A stretch of 64,000 nt of DNA from assembly GCF_002749975.1 (NCBI RefSeq), contig NZ_PEIG01000003.1, positions 310,001 to 374,000 on the forward strand, read 5' to 3'. Positions 41,705-51,490 of this stretch are shown here, piece by piece (position 1 is the stretch's first letter; every line of letters starts with the position of its first letter). The notes beneath the pieces were generated by a model. That model saw only the letters and a program-made list of their open reading frames with translations, was not told the origin of the DNA and did not search any database. Made by a program: the position numbers and the translations under genes. This stretch comes from Gloeocapsopsis sp. IPPAS B-1203 (GTDB lineage: Bacteria > Cyanobacteriota > Cyanobacteriia > Cyanobacteriales > Chroococcidiopsidaceae).

Positions 41705-43675
41705 TTAAGCCCCCTCACGCAGTTTATCGAGTACACCACGATCTTCTAATGTAGAAGTATCTCCAGAAACTTCTTGCCCAGAGGCGAGATTGCGTAACAA
41801 CCGCCGCATGATTTTACCCGAACGAGTTTTTGGCAACGCATCAGTAAAGCGAATTTCACCAGGACGCGCGATCGCACCAATTTCTTTAACAACGTGCTGC
41901 TTGAGTTCTTTACTCAGTTGTTCGCTCGGTTGATACGTACCCTCTAAAGTCACAAAAGCAACAATATCTTCTCCTTTGACCTCGTCAGGTTTACTGACAA
42001 TTGCTGCCTCAGCAACAGCAGGATGCGATACTAGTGCAGATTCAACCTCCATTGTGCCTAAACGGTGTCCAGAAACATTAATCACGTCATCAACACGCCC
42101 CATCACCCAAAAATAACCATCTTCATCACGTCTCGCACCATCACCAGCAAAATAAACATATTTGCCATCTTGTGGTGGGATATGTTCCCAATAAGTACGC
42201 CGGAAGCGATCGGGATCGCCGTATACCGTACGCATCATTCCAGGCCAGGGATGACGGACAATTAAATAACCACCTGCGTTGTCACCTACCGAATTACCTT
42301 CTAAATCAACAACATCTGCGAGAATACCAGGAAAAGGACGTGTTGCCGAACCAGGTTTTGTCGGAATTGCCCCAGGTAGGGGGGTAATCATAATTCCTCC
42401 GGTTTCCGTTTGCCACCAGGTATCCACAATTGGACAGCGATCGCCGCCGATGACGCGGTAGTACCACATCCAAGCTTCAGGATTAATTGGTTCGCCCACA
42501 GTTCCTAACAATCGTAAAGAAGATAGATTTCTGGCTTTGGGCAAGTGTTCGCCCATTTTAATAAAGGCTCGAATCGCTGTTGGTGCAGTGTAAAAAACTG
42601 TCACGCCGTACTTCTCAATCACATCCCAAAAACAACCAGGATTAGAGGAACGCGGCGCACCTTCGTACATAACTGTTGTTGCACCGTTGGAAAGTGGACC
42701 ATAAATAATGTAACTGTGTCCAGTAATCCAACCAACGTCAGCTGTACACCAATAGACGTCCGTATCCTGTAGATCAAAAATCCATTTGGTGGTCATATGC
42801 GTGTATAAGTTGTAACCACCTGTGGTATGTACTACTCCTTTAGGTTTACCAGTACTCCCCGAAGTGTAGAGAATAAACAGCATATCTTCACTGTCCATCG
42901 GTTCAGCAAGACAATCTGCTGAAACACTTTGCTGAAGATCGTGCCACCAATGGTCGCGTCCTGGTTCCATTTGGACTTCTTGTCCAGTTCGCCGCACAAC
43001 AAGCACATTTTCGACGCTAGTCACATCTCCACCTGCTAAGGCTTTATCAACTTGTTCTTTCAGCGGAACTGCGGCATCTTTACGATAACCACCATCAGCA
43101 GTCACAACAACTTTAGCTTCTCCGTCAATGAGGCGATCGCGCAATGCTTCGGCACTAAAACCACCAAAGACAACAGTATGCGGCGCACCAATTCGCGCAC
43201 AGGCTAACATCGCGATCGCTGCTTCAGGGATCATCGGCATATAGATTCCCACGCGATCGCCTTTTTTGACACCTAAGTGCTTTAGCACATTAGCAAATTG
43301 GCAGACTTCGCGGTGTAGCTGAGCGTAGGTGAGTGTACGCGAGTCTCCTGGTTCACCTTCCCAAATCAACGCGGCTTTATTTTTACGCCAAGTAGTGAGA
43401 TGGCGATCGAGACAGTTGTAAGAAATATTGATTTTGCCGTTGACAAACCACTTAGCAAATGGTGGCTGCCAATCGAGTACTTTGTCCCACTTTTGAAACC
43501 AGTGCAACTCTTGTTGGGCAAGTTCTGCCCAAAAACCCTCAGGATCAGAAGACGCTTTATCGTATAGTTGCTGGTATTCTTCTAAGTTTTTAACTTGGGC
43601 ATTTTGCGAAAACTCAGCCGGAGGATGAAATAAACGTTTTTCTTGGAGAATTGATTCAATTGTGAGTTGAGACAT
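41705..43675 (-). CDS. acs: Acetyl-CoA synthetase (AMP-forming)
   Basis: Activates acetate to acetyl-CoA through acetyl-AMP; 656 residues from the ATG giving [19 protein letters not shown] (an upstream ATG adds six). Key segments: [18 protein letters not shown], the ATP-binding [56 protein letters not shown] with [18 protein letters not shown], and the C-terminal [14 protein letters not shown] whose Lys is the catalytic residue regulated by acetylation in other bacteria. Complete, monocistronic. Confidence 0.97.
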   Translation of the reverse strand: MSQLTIESILQEKRLFHPPAEFSQNAQVKNLEEYQQLYDKASSDPEGFWAELAQQELHWFQKWDKVLDWQPPFAKWFVNGKINISYNCLDRHLTTWRKNKAALIWEGEPGDSRTLTYAQLHREVCQFANVLKHLGVKKGDRVGIYMPMIPEAAIAMLACARIGAPHTVVFGGFSAEALRDRLIDGEAKVVVTADGGYRKDAAVPLKEQVDKALAGGDVTSVENVLVVRRTGQEVQMEPGRDHWWHDLQQSVSADCLAEPMDSEDMLFILYTSGSTGKPKGVVHTTGGYNLYTHMTTKWIFDLQDTDVYWCTADVGWITGHSYIIYGPLSNGATTVMYEGAPRSSNPGCFWDVIEKYGVTVFYTAPTAIRAFIKMGEHLPKARNLSSLRLLGTVGEPINPEAWMWYYRVIGGDRCPIVDTWWQTETGGIMITPLPGAIPTKPGSATRPFPGILADVVDLEGNSVGDNAGGYLIVRHPWPGMMRTVYGDPDRFRRTYWEHIPPQDGKYVYFAGDGARRDEDGYFWVMGRVDDVINVSGHRLGTMEVESALVSHPAVAEAAIVSKPDEVKGEDIVAFVTLEGTYQPSEQLSKELKQHVVKEIGAIARPGEIRFTDALPKTRSGKIMRRLLRNLASGQEVSGDTSTLEDRGVLDKLREGA

Positions 43676-44020
43676 ATCTCTTGCTCTTGGCATTGCTACT
43701 CAAAACCATTGTGCGCGTAGATTTGCTTGAAAGTGTTTTGAGTTTCTTTAAGCTTTAGAATTATTGCCCGCAATACACGCGATCGCGATTGATTTTGCTA
43801 ATATTTGCTGCTTAATCCCTCAGTTATGAATACTTAACTTATCAATCAAGGTACATCAGTTATTCTTGATTCAAGCCTTCAAGCTTATCTAGATCTTCTC
43901 TGAATTGAGGATTTCCTATCTAAAGGTAAATTTATCTACAGTGTAGCGATTTGTTAAAATTATTAAATTAAGCTGTCCACTAGTGTTGGTTTTGCTGTAT
44001 TCAGGTGCGAAAAATTTTTA
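43676..44020. other. Divergent promoter region between acs and TerC gene
   Basis: About 345 bp between two divergent genes. No gene seen. TAAAATTATTAAATTAAGC near 43954 is the most AT-rich part and a likely core-promoter area for the TerC gene. Confidence 0.4.
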
Positions 44021-44782
44021 ATGATAGATCAAGTTTTTGATTCTCCCTTTAACGTAGGGATTGAAGCAACTCTAGTATTAATTATCCTAATTTTTTTAGA
44101 GTCGGTACTTTCTGCAGACAATGCAATCGCGCTGGCAGCAATTGCTCAAGGATTAGAAGATAAAAAGTTAGAACGTCAGGCACTCAACTTTGGTTTAGTT
44201 GTCGCTTACATATTGCGGATTAGCTTAATCCTCACAGCTACCTGGGTAACAAAATTTTGGCAGTTTGAACTCTTAGGCGCTGCATATTTACTTTGGCTAG
44301 TATTTCAGTATTTCACTTCAGACGACAATCCGGAACATCAACATCATGGTCCGCGCTTTGCTAACTTGTGGCAAGCAATTCCTGTAATTGCATTCACCGA
44401 TTTGGCATTTTCCTTGGATAGTGTGACAACAGCGATCGCCGTTTCGCAAGAAAAATGGCTTGTGATTACCGGTGCAACTATAGGCATTGTGGCGCTACGA
44501 TTTATGGCTGGACTGTTCATTCGCTGGTTAGATGAATTTACCCACTTAGAAGATGCAGGTTATATTACCGTAGCGCTAGTAGGCTTACGATTGTTATTGA
44601 GAGTTATAGACAAAGATTTGGTTCCACCTGAATGGTTAATGATTAGTGCGATCGCCGCAATTTTTGCTTGGGGTTTTTCCCAGCGAACTAAAACTGCAGC
44701 TCAAGATGAACGAGAAAAAAGCAATCAAGAAGCAGAAATTAATGTTGTAAAAGTTGGAGAAGCTGAGGGAAATCAGAGATGA
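44021..44782 (+). CDS. TerC family integral membrane protein
   Basis: A 253-residue membrane protein with seven or so helices. The family's acidic membrane motifs are present: VLSADNAIALAAIAQGL and AFTDLAFSLDSVTTAIAVSQ, and a His-rich loop (PEHQHHGPRF) in between. TerC proteins are linked to tellurite resistance, manganese export and membrane insertion of thylakoid proteins; cyanobacterial members of this type most likely act in metal homeostasis. The charged C-terminal tail (DEREKSNQEAEINVVKVGEA) is cytosolic. Confidence 0.88.
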   Translation: MIDQVFDSPFNVGIEATLVLIILIFLESVLSADNAIALAAIAQGLEDKKLERQALNFGLVVAYILRISLILTATWVTKFWQFELLGAAYLLWLVFQYFTSDDNPEHQHHGPRFANLWQAIPVIAFTDLAFSLDSVTTAIAVSQEKWLVITGATIGIVALRFMAGLFIRWLDEFTHLEDAGYITVALVGLRLLLRVIDKDLVPPEWLMISAIAAIFAWGFSQRTKTAAQDEREKSNQEAEINVVKVGEAEGNQR

Positions 44783-44877
44783 GACAGCTTGAGTAGGCGG
44801 GTAGTAGGGTAGTAGGGATAGCATTTTCGTCCCTCCCACACGCCCACACGCCCACACTCCTACACTCCCCTCATCAG
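44783..44877. repeat. GGGTAGT/CCCACAC-type low-complexity repeat
   Basis: Between the converging TerC and ndk genes: gtaggcgggtagtagggtag followed by cccacacgcccacacgccca and cactcctacactcccc. A related block, inverted, lies at 61736-61858, and partial copies at 54084-54160 and 62815-62855. Belongs to the short tandem repeat families of cyanobacterial intergenic DNA. Confidence 0.65.
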
Positions 44878-45327
44878 CTACTCCCGAATCCAAGAACTTA
44901 GACTAGGTTGCCAACTAACAAGTTCTTCGTCTGTAAACCACAGACTAACTTCCTGGGTTGCGGTTTCAGGTGCATCTGAACCATGAATGATGTTACGTCC
45001 AATATCAACACCTAAATCTCCGCGAATTGTACCTGGTTCAGCATTTAAAGGATTTGTTGCACCAATCATTTTGCGTGCTGCGGTAATAACCCCATCACCT
45101 TCCCAAACCATGGCAACAACAGGACCAGAGGTGATAAAGTCTACTAACCCAGCAAAGAAAGGTTTTTCCCGATGAACACCATAATGCTGTTCGGCGAGTT
45201 CACGGCTGACTTGCATAAATTTTAAGCCTACCAGAGTAAACCCTTTAGCTTCAAAGCGGCTAATAATTTCGCCTACAAGTCCACGTTGTACACCATCGGG
45301 CTTAATAGCTAAAAATGTGCGTTCCAA
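44878..45327 (-). CDS. ndk: Nucleoside diphosphate kinase
   Basis: Balances NDP and NTP pools by phosphohistidine transfer; 149 residues, the standard length. [20 protein letters not shown] at the start, [38 protein letters not shown], and the active-site [20 protein letters not shown] with the catalytic His. ACAGGAGACAG precedes the start (plus strand CTGTCTCCTGT). Single gene. Confidence 0.97.
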   Translation of the reverse strand: MERTFLAIKPDGVQRGLVGEIISRFEAKGFTLVGLKFMQVSRELAEQHYGVHREKPFFAGLVDFITSGPVVAMVWEGDGVITAARKMIGATNPLNAEPGTIRGDLGVDIGRNIIHGSDAPETATQEVSLWFTDEELVSWQPSLSSWIRE

Positions 45328-45593
45328 AACTGTCTCCTGTGAAGATGAACAATAAAGCGATTTGCGTAAATGTGCTATCAGACTTTTCGCCCATTGTGTA
45401 GCGCATCCAAAATCTCCTAAATTTAACTTCTAGTTAAATCCAGATTAAATTTGAATGCTGATAGTGCAGATGAATCGCTATGTAACAACAAAAATCAGAT
45501 TATCTCAGAAAGTCTCTCTTAGTTCAGAATCCGCTTTGAATTAGATGAGTTAAACTGGCTATTCGTGGGTGAAACATACGAGGTCAAGACATA

Positions 45594-47651
45594 ATGGGTG
45601 TTGAGTTAAGCACAAATTCAGCATTAGAGGGACAGCCCCCTCTTGAACTCCAACCACAGAAGCAAGAAGCTTCTGAAGGTAGAAAGACGGCAAGCGATGG
45701 AAAAGCGGAACCAAACAACAAAAAATCCTCATCAAATCCGAAAACTGAACTTTTGCCGCGAAAAAAATGGAAAATTGAGGATAGCGAAGCCCTTTATCGA
45801 ATTGATGGTTGGGGTGAACCTTACTTTTCTATCAATGCTGCTGGTCATGTTACAGTTTCCCCCAAAGGCGATCGCGGCGGTTCTTTAGATTTATACGAAT
45901 TAGTAAACGCCCTCAAGCAGCGTAACTTATCCATGCCGTTGCTCATTCGCTTTTCTGATATTTTGGAGGATCGGATTCAGCGATTGAATGCTTGTTTTGC
46001 CAAAGCGATCGCTCGCTATAACTACCCAGGCGTTTATCGTGGTGTTTACCCAGTCAAGTGTAACCAACAAAAACACTTAATCGAAGATCTCGTTCGATTT
46101 GGGAAACCTCATCAATTTGGCTTGGAAGCAGGATCTAAGCCTGAATTAATGATCGCCTTAGCAATGTTAGATACTCCTGGTGCGCTTTTGGTGTGTAATG
46201 GCTACAAAGATCGCGAGTATATCGAGATTGCCATGCTCGCAACACGCTTAGGGCAGACTCCCATCATTGTGATAGAACAAGTTGAAGAAGTTGATCTCGT
46301 GATTAATGCGAGTCGTCAGTTGGGAATTCGACCAATTTTAGGGGTACGAGCAAAGTTGAGTACCCAAGGTATGGGACGCTGGGGAACATCAACCGGCGAT
46401 CGCGCTAAATTTGGTTTGACGATTCCTGAAATCATTCAAGCTGTCGATAAGTTACGCGATGCTAATCTCCTTGAATCGTTACAACTTCTTCATTTCCACA
46501 TTGGCTCGCAAATTTCAGCAATTAACGTCATCAAAGATGCAATTCAAGAAGCTAGCCGCATTTATGTCGAATTAGCCCAGCTTGGGGCAGATATGAAGTA
46601 TCTCGATGTGGGTGGCGGCTTAGGCGTAGATTACGACGGCTCGCAAACCAACTTCTACGCCTCAAAAAACTACAATATGCAGAATTATGCCAACGACATT
46701 GTGGCAGAGCTAAAAGACGCCTGTGCTGAGCGGAAAATACCTGTACCGACATTGATCAGTGAAAGCGGTAGGGCGATCGCATCGCACCAATCAATTTTAA
46801 TTTTTGATGTTCTCAGTACTTGTGATGTGCCTTCAGTTGTGCCAAATCCACCACAAGCAGAAGAACCACCGATTATTCACAACCTATGGGAAACTTATCA
46901 ATCAATTAACGTTGAAAACTATCAAGAAGCGTACCACGACATCACTCAATTTAAGGAAGAAGGCATCAACCGATTTAATTTAGGCATCTTAACGCTAAGA
47001 GAGCGTGCCAGGGTTGAGCGAATTTACTGGGCTTGCTGTGAGAAAATCACAAACATTACTCGTCAGCAAGAATATGTGCCAGATGACTTGGAAGAACTGG
47101 AAAAAATTATGGCTTCCATCTACTACGTCAATCTGTCTGTATTTCAATCTGCGCCAGATTGTTGGGCAATAGATCAACTATTTCCCCTCATGCCAATTCA
47201 CCGCTTGGATGAGGAACCTACACGGCGAGGTATCTTGGCAGACTTAACTTGCGACAGTGATGGGAAAATTGACAAATTCATTGATTTACGTGATGTCAAG
47301 TCAGTTTTAGAACTTCATTCTTTTAAACCTGGAGAACCCTACTACTTGGGAATGTTCCTCAGCGGCGCTTACCAAGAAATTATGGGTAATTTGCATAACT
47401 TGTTTGGTGACACCAATGCAGTTCATATTCAATTAACACCTAAAGGATATCAAATTGAACACGTAGTTAAGGGTGATACTATGACCGAAGTCGTGGGTTA
47501 TGTGCAATACGACTCAGAAGATTTAGTTGAAAGTATCCGCCAGCGCACTGAGCAAGCACTCGAAGAAAAGCGAATTACGCTGTCTGAATCTCAACGATTG
47601 CTACAAACATATGAGCAGAGTTTGAGTCGATATACTTACTTGTCTCCATAA
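45594..47651 (+). CDS. speA: Biosynthetic arginine decarboxylase
   Basis: PLP enzyme making agmatine from arginine for polyamine synthesis; 685 residues. A low-complexity N-terminal extension of about 60 residues (SSNPKTELLPRKKWKIEDSE ends it) precedes the alanine-racemase-like barrel. PLP Lys in GVYPVKCNQQKHLIEDLVRF; LLHFHIGSQISAINVIKDAI; YLDVGGGLGVDYDGS; SESGRAIASHQSILIFDVLS; and the C-terminal beta domain with CDSDGKIDKFID and KPGEPYYLGMFLSGAYQEIM. Standard cyanobacterial length. Monocistronic, divergent from ndk. Confidence 0.97.
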   Translation: MGVELSTNSALEGQPPLELQPQKQEASEGRKTASDGKAEPNNKKSSSNPKTELLPRKKWKIEDSEALYRIDGWGEPYFSINAAGHVTVSPKGDRGGSLDLYELVNALKQRNLSMPLLIRFSDILEDRIQRLNACFAKAIARYNYPGVYRGVYPVKCNQQKHLIEDLVRFGKPHQFGLEAGSKPELMIALAMLDTPGALLVCNGYKDREYIEIAMLATRLGQTPIIVIEQVEEVDLVINASRQLGIRPILGVRAKLSTQGMGRWGTSTGDRAKFGLTIPEIIQAVDKLRDANLLESLQLLHFHIGSQISAINVIKDAIQEASRIYVELAQLGADMKYLDVGGGLGVDYDGSQTNFYASKNYNMQNYANDIVAELKDACAERKIPVPTLISESGRAIASHQSILIFDVLSTCDVPSVVPNPPQAEEPPIIHNLWETYQSINVENYQEAYHDITQFKEEGINRFNLGILTLRERARVERIYWACCEKITNITRQQEYVPDDLEELEKIMASIYYVNLSVFQSAPDCWAIDQLFPLMPIHRLDEEPTRRGILADLTCDSDGKIDKFIDLRDVKSVLELHSFKPGEPYYLGMFLSGAYQEIMGNLHNLFGDTNAVHIQLTPKGYQIEHVVKGDTMTEVVGYVQYDSEDLVESIRQRTEQALEEKRITLSESQRLLQTYEQSLSRYTYLSP

Positions 47652-47676
47652 ATAGGAGTAGAGGTGCAGGGGAGAT

Positions 47677-47820
47677 ATGAGTCGTGAAGTGTTGAGCTTA
47701 AGGAAGTGATGAGTGTTGAGTTATGAGTTATTTTCTTGAATTCAAAATGTGCTAACGCACCGCTACGCTAACAAAATGTGCTAACGCACCGCTACGCTAA
47801 CAAAACTCAAAACTAATCAC
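47677..47820. repeat. Left arm of long inverted repeat around the sugar-nucleotide gene
   Basis: Contains gagtcgtgaagtgttgagct, gttgagttatgagttatttt, two tandem copies of aaaatgtgctaacgcaccgc with tacgctaac, and ends aaaactcaaaactaatcac. The same order appears reversed and complemented at 49182-49381. Confidence 0.75.
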
Positions 47821-47848
47821 TAGCCACTCTTTGAGTTGCTCCTCGCTC

Positions 47849-49012
47849 CTAATTTCCATTCCCCAGTAACTCAACGATCGCGCGATGTTCTAATGGTGGT
47901 TGTGACGGTTGGGGATAGCGAGAATCGGTGATTAGCCAGTCAAGAGCTGCCGCTTGCACATCAATTGTTGCACCATTTTTATCAACGCAGTAGCGTCCAA
48001 ACACTAACTTGTCAACTAAGCGGACTCCAGGTCCCAAACGCGAGTAATCAAAAATTACACTGTTGTCTACTGTCGCGCCACTGCAAATCCAGCAATTAGG
48101 ACCAATCATTGCTGGTCCAATAATTTTTGCACCGTCCTCAATGCGTGTCATGCCACCAATGTAAACTGGACCTGTGATATCTACTTTGTCCCAGTTCACA
48201 GCAACATTCAAGCCAGTATAGATTCCTGGAGCAACCTGATGACCAGGAATTTCCACATTTTTGATTTCTCTGGAGAGAACACCACGAATAGCGTGCCAGT
48301 AATCAGGAACTTTACCAATATCTACCCATTGGAAATCCATCACTAAACCATAAAATGGCGCACCAATTTCTACTAATTTAGGAAATAATTGGCTACCGAT
48401 GTCATATTGCTGACCAGAAGGAATGTAATCCAAAACTTCAGGCTCAAAGATATAAATACCTGTGCTGATATTAGTACTCAGTGCTTCTTCGACTGCAGGC
48501 TTTTCTTGGAAAGCTTTAACACGTCCTGCATCATCAGTAACAACGATACCGTAACTAGAAACTTCCTCGCGAGGAACTGAGCGCATAATTACAGTTGCGA
48601 TCGCACCTCTAGATTTGTGCCACTTGACAGCCGCAGTGAGATCTAAATCAATCAAAGCGTCACCACACAGAACCACAAACGTATCGTCAAAAAATGGCGA
48701 AAAATCCTGTATGCGCCGCATTCCACCCGCAGAACCAATTGCTTCACCAACTAATTCACCATCTTCAATGCGCCCCTCAAAAGAATAAGCAATCTGAACT
48801 CCAAAGTGTTGTCCGTCACGAAAATAGCTTTCAATTTCACCAGCTAAATGGCTGACGTTGACCATAATTTGGTCAAACCCATGCTGGCGTAGTAATTCTA
48901 AGAGAAATTCCATCACTGGCTTTTGCAGGATTGGAATCATTGGTTTAGGAATTGTGTAGGTAATTGGGCGTACGCGAGTACCCTTACCAGCCGCTAGGAT
49001 CATCGCTTTCAT
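47849..49012 (-). CDS. NDP-sugar synthase (mannose-1-phosphate guanylyltransferase-like)
   Basis: A 387-residue nucleotidyltransferase. Signature loop MKAMILAAGKGTRVRPITYT followed by IPKPMIPILQKPVMEFLLEL; metal and sugar sites in FVVLCGDALIDLDL and STGIYIFEPEVLDYIP. From about residue 250 the chain is a left-handed beta-helix of hexapeptides (VYIGGMTRIEDGAKIIGPAM, IGPNCWICSGATVDNSVIFD). The exact sugar (GDP-mannose, dTDP- or UDP-glucose) cannot be read from sequence; GDP-mannose is the usual label in cyanobacteria. Likely supports polysaccharide synthesis. Flanked on both sides by arms of an inverted repeat. Confidence 0.88.
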   Translation of the reverse strand: MKAMILAAGKGTRVRPITYTIPKPMIPILQKPVMEFLLELLRQHGFDQIMVNVSHLAGEIESYFRDGQHFGVQIAYSFEGRIEDGELVGEAIGSAGGMRRIQDFSPFFDDTFVVLCGDALIDLDLTAAVKWHKSRGAIATVIMRSVPREEVSSYGIVVTDDAGRVKAFQEKPAVEEALSTNISTGIYIFEPEVLDYIPSGQQYDIGSQLFPKLVEIGAPFYGLVMDFQWVDIGKVPDYWHAIRGVLSREIKNVEIPGHQVAPGIYTGLNVAVNWDKVDITGPVYIGGMTRIEDGAKIIGPAMIGPNCWICSGATVDNSVIFDYSRLGPGVRLVDKLVFGRYCVDKNGATIDVQAAALDWLITDSRYPQPSQPPLEHRAIVELLGNGN

Positions 49013-49459
49013 AAATAGTTGCTCCTCAACCTCATGTTTTTATATACCTAAATTAATTGATACCTAATAATCGCCTAAATTCCAGCATTTAGTCATCATT
49101 GAAACCACTGACAGCTTTAAGTAGGGAGTAGGAGCGTTAGCGCAGCGGGACGAAGTCCGGAGCGAGAGGCGAGGGGAACCTGTGATTAGTTTTGAATTTT
49201 GAGTTTTGGAAAGCGAACAAAGGTGCCGGAGGCAACTATTTTAAGTTTTGTTAGCGTAGTGGTGCGTTAGCACGCTTTGTTAGCGTAGCGGTGCGTTAGC
49301 ACATTTTGAATTGAAGAAAATAACTCATAACTCAACACTCAACATTCATAACTCTCTTAGGCTCAACACTTCACGACTCATAAATCCTATTCTCTCCTGC
49401 TTCCTCAGTTTCCCTAGTTCTCGAAAAACCCTGATCTTTGATTTTTGCTCCCTAACCTC
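49013..49459. other. Repeat-filled intergenic region
   Basis: No gene seen. Besides the right inverted-repeat arm it holds ggagcgttagcgcagcggga and related GCG-rich repeat pieces near 49131-49180, and CTCCTGCTTCCTCAG-type low-complexity sequence after 49390. Confidence 0.5.
49182..49381. repeat. Right arm of long inverted repeat
   Basis: Reverse complement of the 47677 arm: gtgattagttttgaattttg, two tandem gtgcgttagcac units with ttgttagcgtag, then aactcataactcaacactca and gctcaacacttcacgactca. It carries about 40 extra bp (aaggtgccggaggcaactat) absent from the left arm. A third, partial copy lies at 62860-62960. Confidence 0.75.
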
Positions 49460-50311
49460 TTATATTGCAGTAATTGTCCGAATTTTGATCTCTTGATAAA
49501 ACTCATCTTGGGATAGCTCTACTTTTGACTGAGCAGATAGTAACAATAATGCCCAAAAAACGCTGACTCGTTCTTGAACAGGTGCGTGATTGGATGCGAT
49601 CGCCTGTGGCGCTGCGCTGTGGGCAATCGCTCTTGAACACTTCATGCGAGTCCACAACTCTACCAATTGATCTAAGTTCAGCCACGTCTGTTCCTGCTGT
49701 CGATCATTATGCCAGCCAGAATTTAAAAACTGCTCAATTTCTGCTGCTACCTCGGTGAGGTTTTCCTGGTGCGCTAATTCAAGTGCTTGGCGTAGTTGTG
49801 TACGTGATGGCGAGGAAAGCTTGCGAGTGCGCGTGTTGTGTGACGATTCTGGTTGCGAAAGTTGCAATTGATTTGCCATTAATTGCAACTGAGTGATGAG
49901 TTCTTGCAGCGTAACTCGGCGCTTTTGTGGTGGCAAAGCTGCTGGGCGGCGACGTAATTGTTGTTCTAAAGGTAAACGCACTCTTGTGTTTTCGTTGGCG
50001 TCAAGAAAAATATCTTCTGCTGGTTGTAATTCAGCTTGCTGAAATTCTAGTTCAACCAATGTATTGGCTTTAAACAATACGAGCATTGATGCCGATAAAA
50101 AGGCTTGTCCTGATTGTGATAAATCTGCTTCAGTAGCTGTTTGGGCAATTTCATCTGCAGCAAGTACTTCACTCAAATATCGATCAATTACATCAATGAC
50201 CTGAACATCCCAAGGATCAATTTCTCCTTTTTGGGCAAGATCAATCAAAAGTGTAATTTTTTCTAGTAGGTGCGCAGCATCCATAAGGTAAGGATCAGAG
50301 TCAGGGATCAA
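49460..50311 (-). CDS. scpA: Segregation and condensation protein A
   Basis: Kleisin subunit linking SMC heads and ScpB in chromosome condensation; 283 residues. AAHLLEKITLLIDLAQKGEI and DPWDVQVIDVIDRYLSEVLA form the N-terminal SMC-neck-binding part, QAFLSASMLVLFKANTLVEL the first helical domain; the C-terminal winged helix is FWALLLLSAQSKVELSQDEF and YQEIKIRT. The middle linker is longer and more Gln-rich than in Bacillus, usual for cyanobacteria. Monocistronic. Confidence 0.93.
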   Translation of the reverse strand: MIPDSDPYLMDAAHLLEKITLLIDLAQKGEIDPWDVQVIDVIDRYLSEVLAADEIAQTATEADLSQSGQAFLSASMLVLFKANTLVELEFQQAELQPAEDIFLDANENTRVRLPLEQQLRRRPAALPPQKRRVTLQELITQLQLMANQLQLSQPESSHNTRTRKLSSPSRTQLRQALELAHQENLTEVAAEIEQFLNSGWHNDRQQEQTWLNLDQLVELWTRMKCSRAIAHSAAPQAIASNHAPVQERVSVFWALLLLSAQSKVELSQDEFYQEIKIRTITAI

Positions 50312-50807
50312 GGGTCAGGGGGTAACAATGATTTAACAGTAGGGGTGTCATACTACTTGCAATTCCTAAATACAATGTTTCCCTCATGGCATTGAGGAGC
50401 ATTGTAGGGAATAGTAACGTTTTAAACAACTGATGAAAAATCTGAAAATTTAGCTGTAGTCAGGTGCTTGATGGTATGGTGATTATAGGTGGTCAAAAAT
50501 TGACTAAAGTATATCAAACTCAATCGCCACACAGTAGCATATAAAATGCTAGTGCGATCGCCAAAATCTTAAATCTTTTGGACATAAAACGCTCCTGTCC
50601 TATTGTTGATCGCTGTAACTTAGCTTGATTGTTTTGATGGCAGCCGCCATAGGTGAATTACAGTACGGCAAATCATTTTGATTAAAGTGCGGCCAAGATG
50701 ACAGCTAAACCTTAATCAGACAATAATGTTGAATCAACCTGACACGCTAGCCTTGCTTAATCTAGAATTTAAAATCTAATCTAGGGCACAAACAGCGATC
50801 GAGCAAC
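50312..50807. other. Intergenic region between scpA and pdxH
   Basis: About 500 bp with no large gene. It holds a possible 21-codon frame on the minus strand, listed separately, and the promoters of scpA and pdxH. No repeat or RNA gene recognised. Confidence 0.4.
50520..50585 (-). CDS. Possible 21-residue hydrophobic peptide
   Basis: MSKRFKILAIALAFYMLLCG followed by D and a stop, preceded by an AGGAG six bases before the ATG (GGACAGGAGCGTTTT). Positively charged start plus hydrophobic stretch ending near a Cys resembles a signal peptide or a tiny membrane protein; it could also be the front of a lost lipoprotein gene. Support is the ribosome site and composition only. Confidence 0.3.
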   Translation of the reverse strand: MSKRFKILAIALAFYMLLCGD

Positions 50808-51452
50808 ATGAACATTAGCGTAGCGGATCTTCGTAAAGATTACACTCTCCAAGGCTTGCAGGAAAAAAACGCTGATCCTAATCCCTTTAGACAGTTCCAA
50901 CTATGGTTTGACCAAGCGTTAGCTGCACAGATACCTGAACCTAACGCAATGACATTGGCTACTGCGACTTCAGACGGTAAACCTTCAGCAAGAATGGTGT
51001 TATTAAAAAACTTTGACGAGCGAGGTTTCGTATTTTTTACAAATTATTCCAGTCACAAAGGACAAGAACTTGCAGCTAATCCGCAAGCCGCCCTCGTATT
51101 TTGGTGGGCGGAACTAGAACGCCAAGTTCGGATTGAAGGACGTGTGGAGAAATCATCTGATGCAGAATCTAACGAATATTTTCAAAGCCGCCCATTAAAC
51201 AGTCGTTTGGGGGCTTGGGCGTCAGATCAAAGCCAAGTCGTAGTTAGCCGCGAAGTTTTAGAACAGCGCTTGCAAGCACTTCAGCAAAAGTATGAACACG
51301 AGGATGTTCCTCGTCCACCTCATTGGGGAGGATATCGTTTAATTCCTCATCTGATTGAATTTTGGCAAGGACGCCCTAGCCGACTCCACGATCGCCTCAA
51401 CTATCGTCGTCAGGAAGATGGTAGTTGGCAAAGGGAACGCTTGTCACCGTAA
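50808..51452 (+). CDS. pdxH: Pyridoxamine 5'-phosphate oxidase
   Basis: FMN enzyme making pyridoxal 5'-phosphate; 214 residues, standard length. [80 protein letters not shown], and the C-terminal signature [24 protein letters not shown]. All FMN-binding blocks are intact. Single gene followed by a converging DUF3153 gene. Confidence 0.96.
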   Translation: MNISVADLRKDYTLQGLQEKNADPNPFRQFQLWFDQALAAQIPEPNAMTLATATSDGKPSARMVLLKNFDERGFVFFTNYSSHKGQELAANPQAALVFWWAELERQVRIEGRVEKSSDAESNEYFQSRPLNSRLGAWASDQSQVVVSREVLEQRLQALQQKYEHEDVPRPPHWGGYRLIPHLIEFWQGRPSRLHDRLNYRRQEDGSWQRERLSP

Positions 51453-51490
51453 ATAGGGGTGAGCGAAAGAGTGACTAAAGTGCTAAGCAT

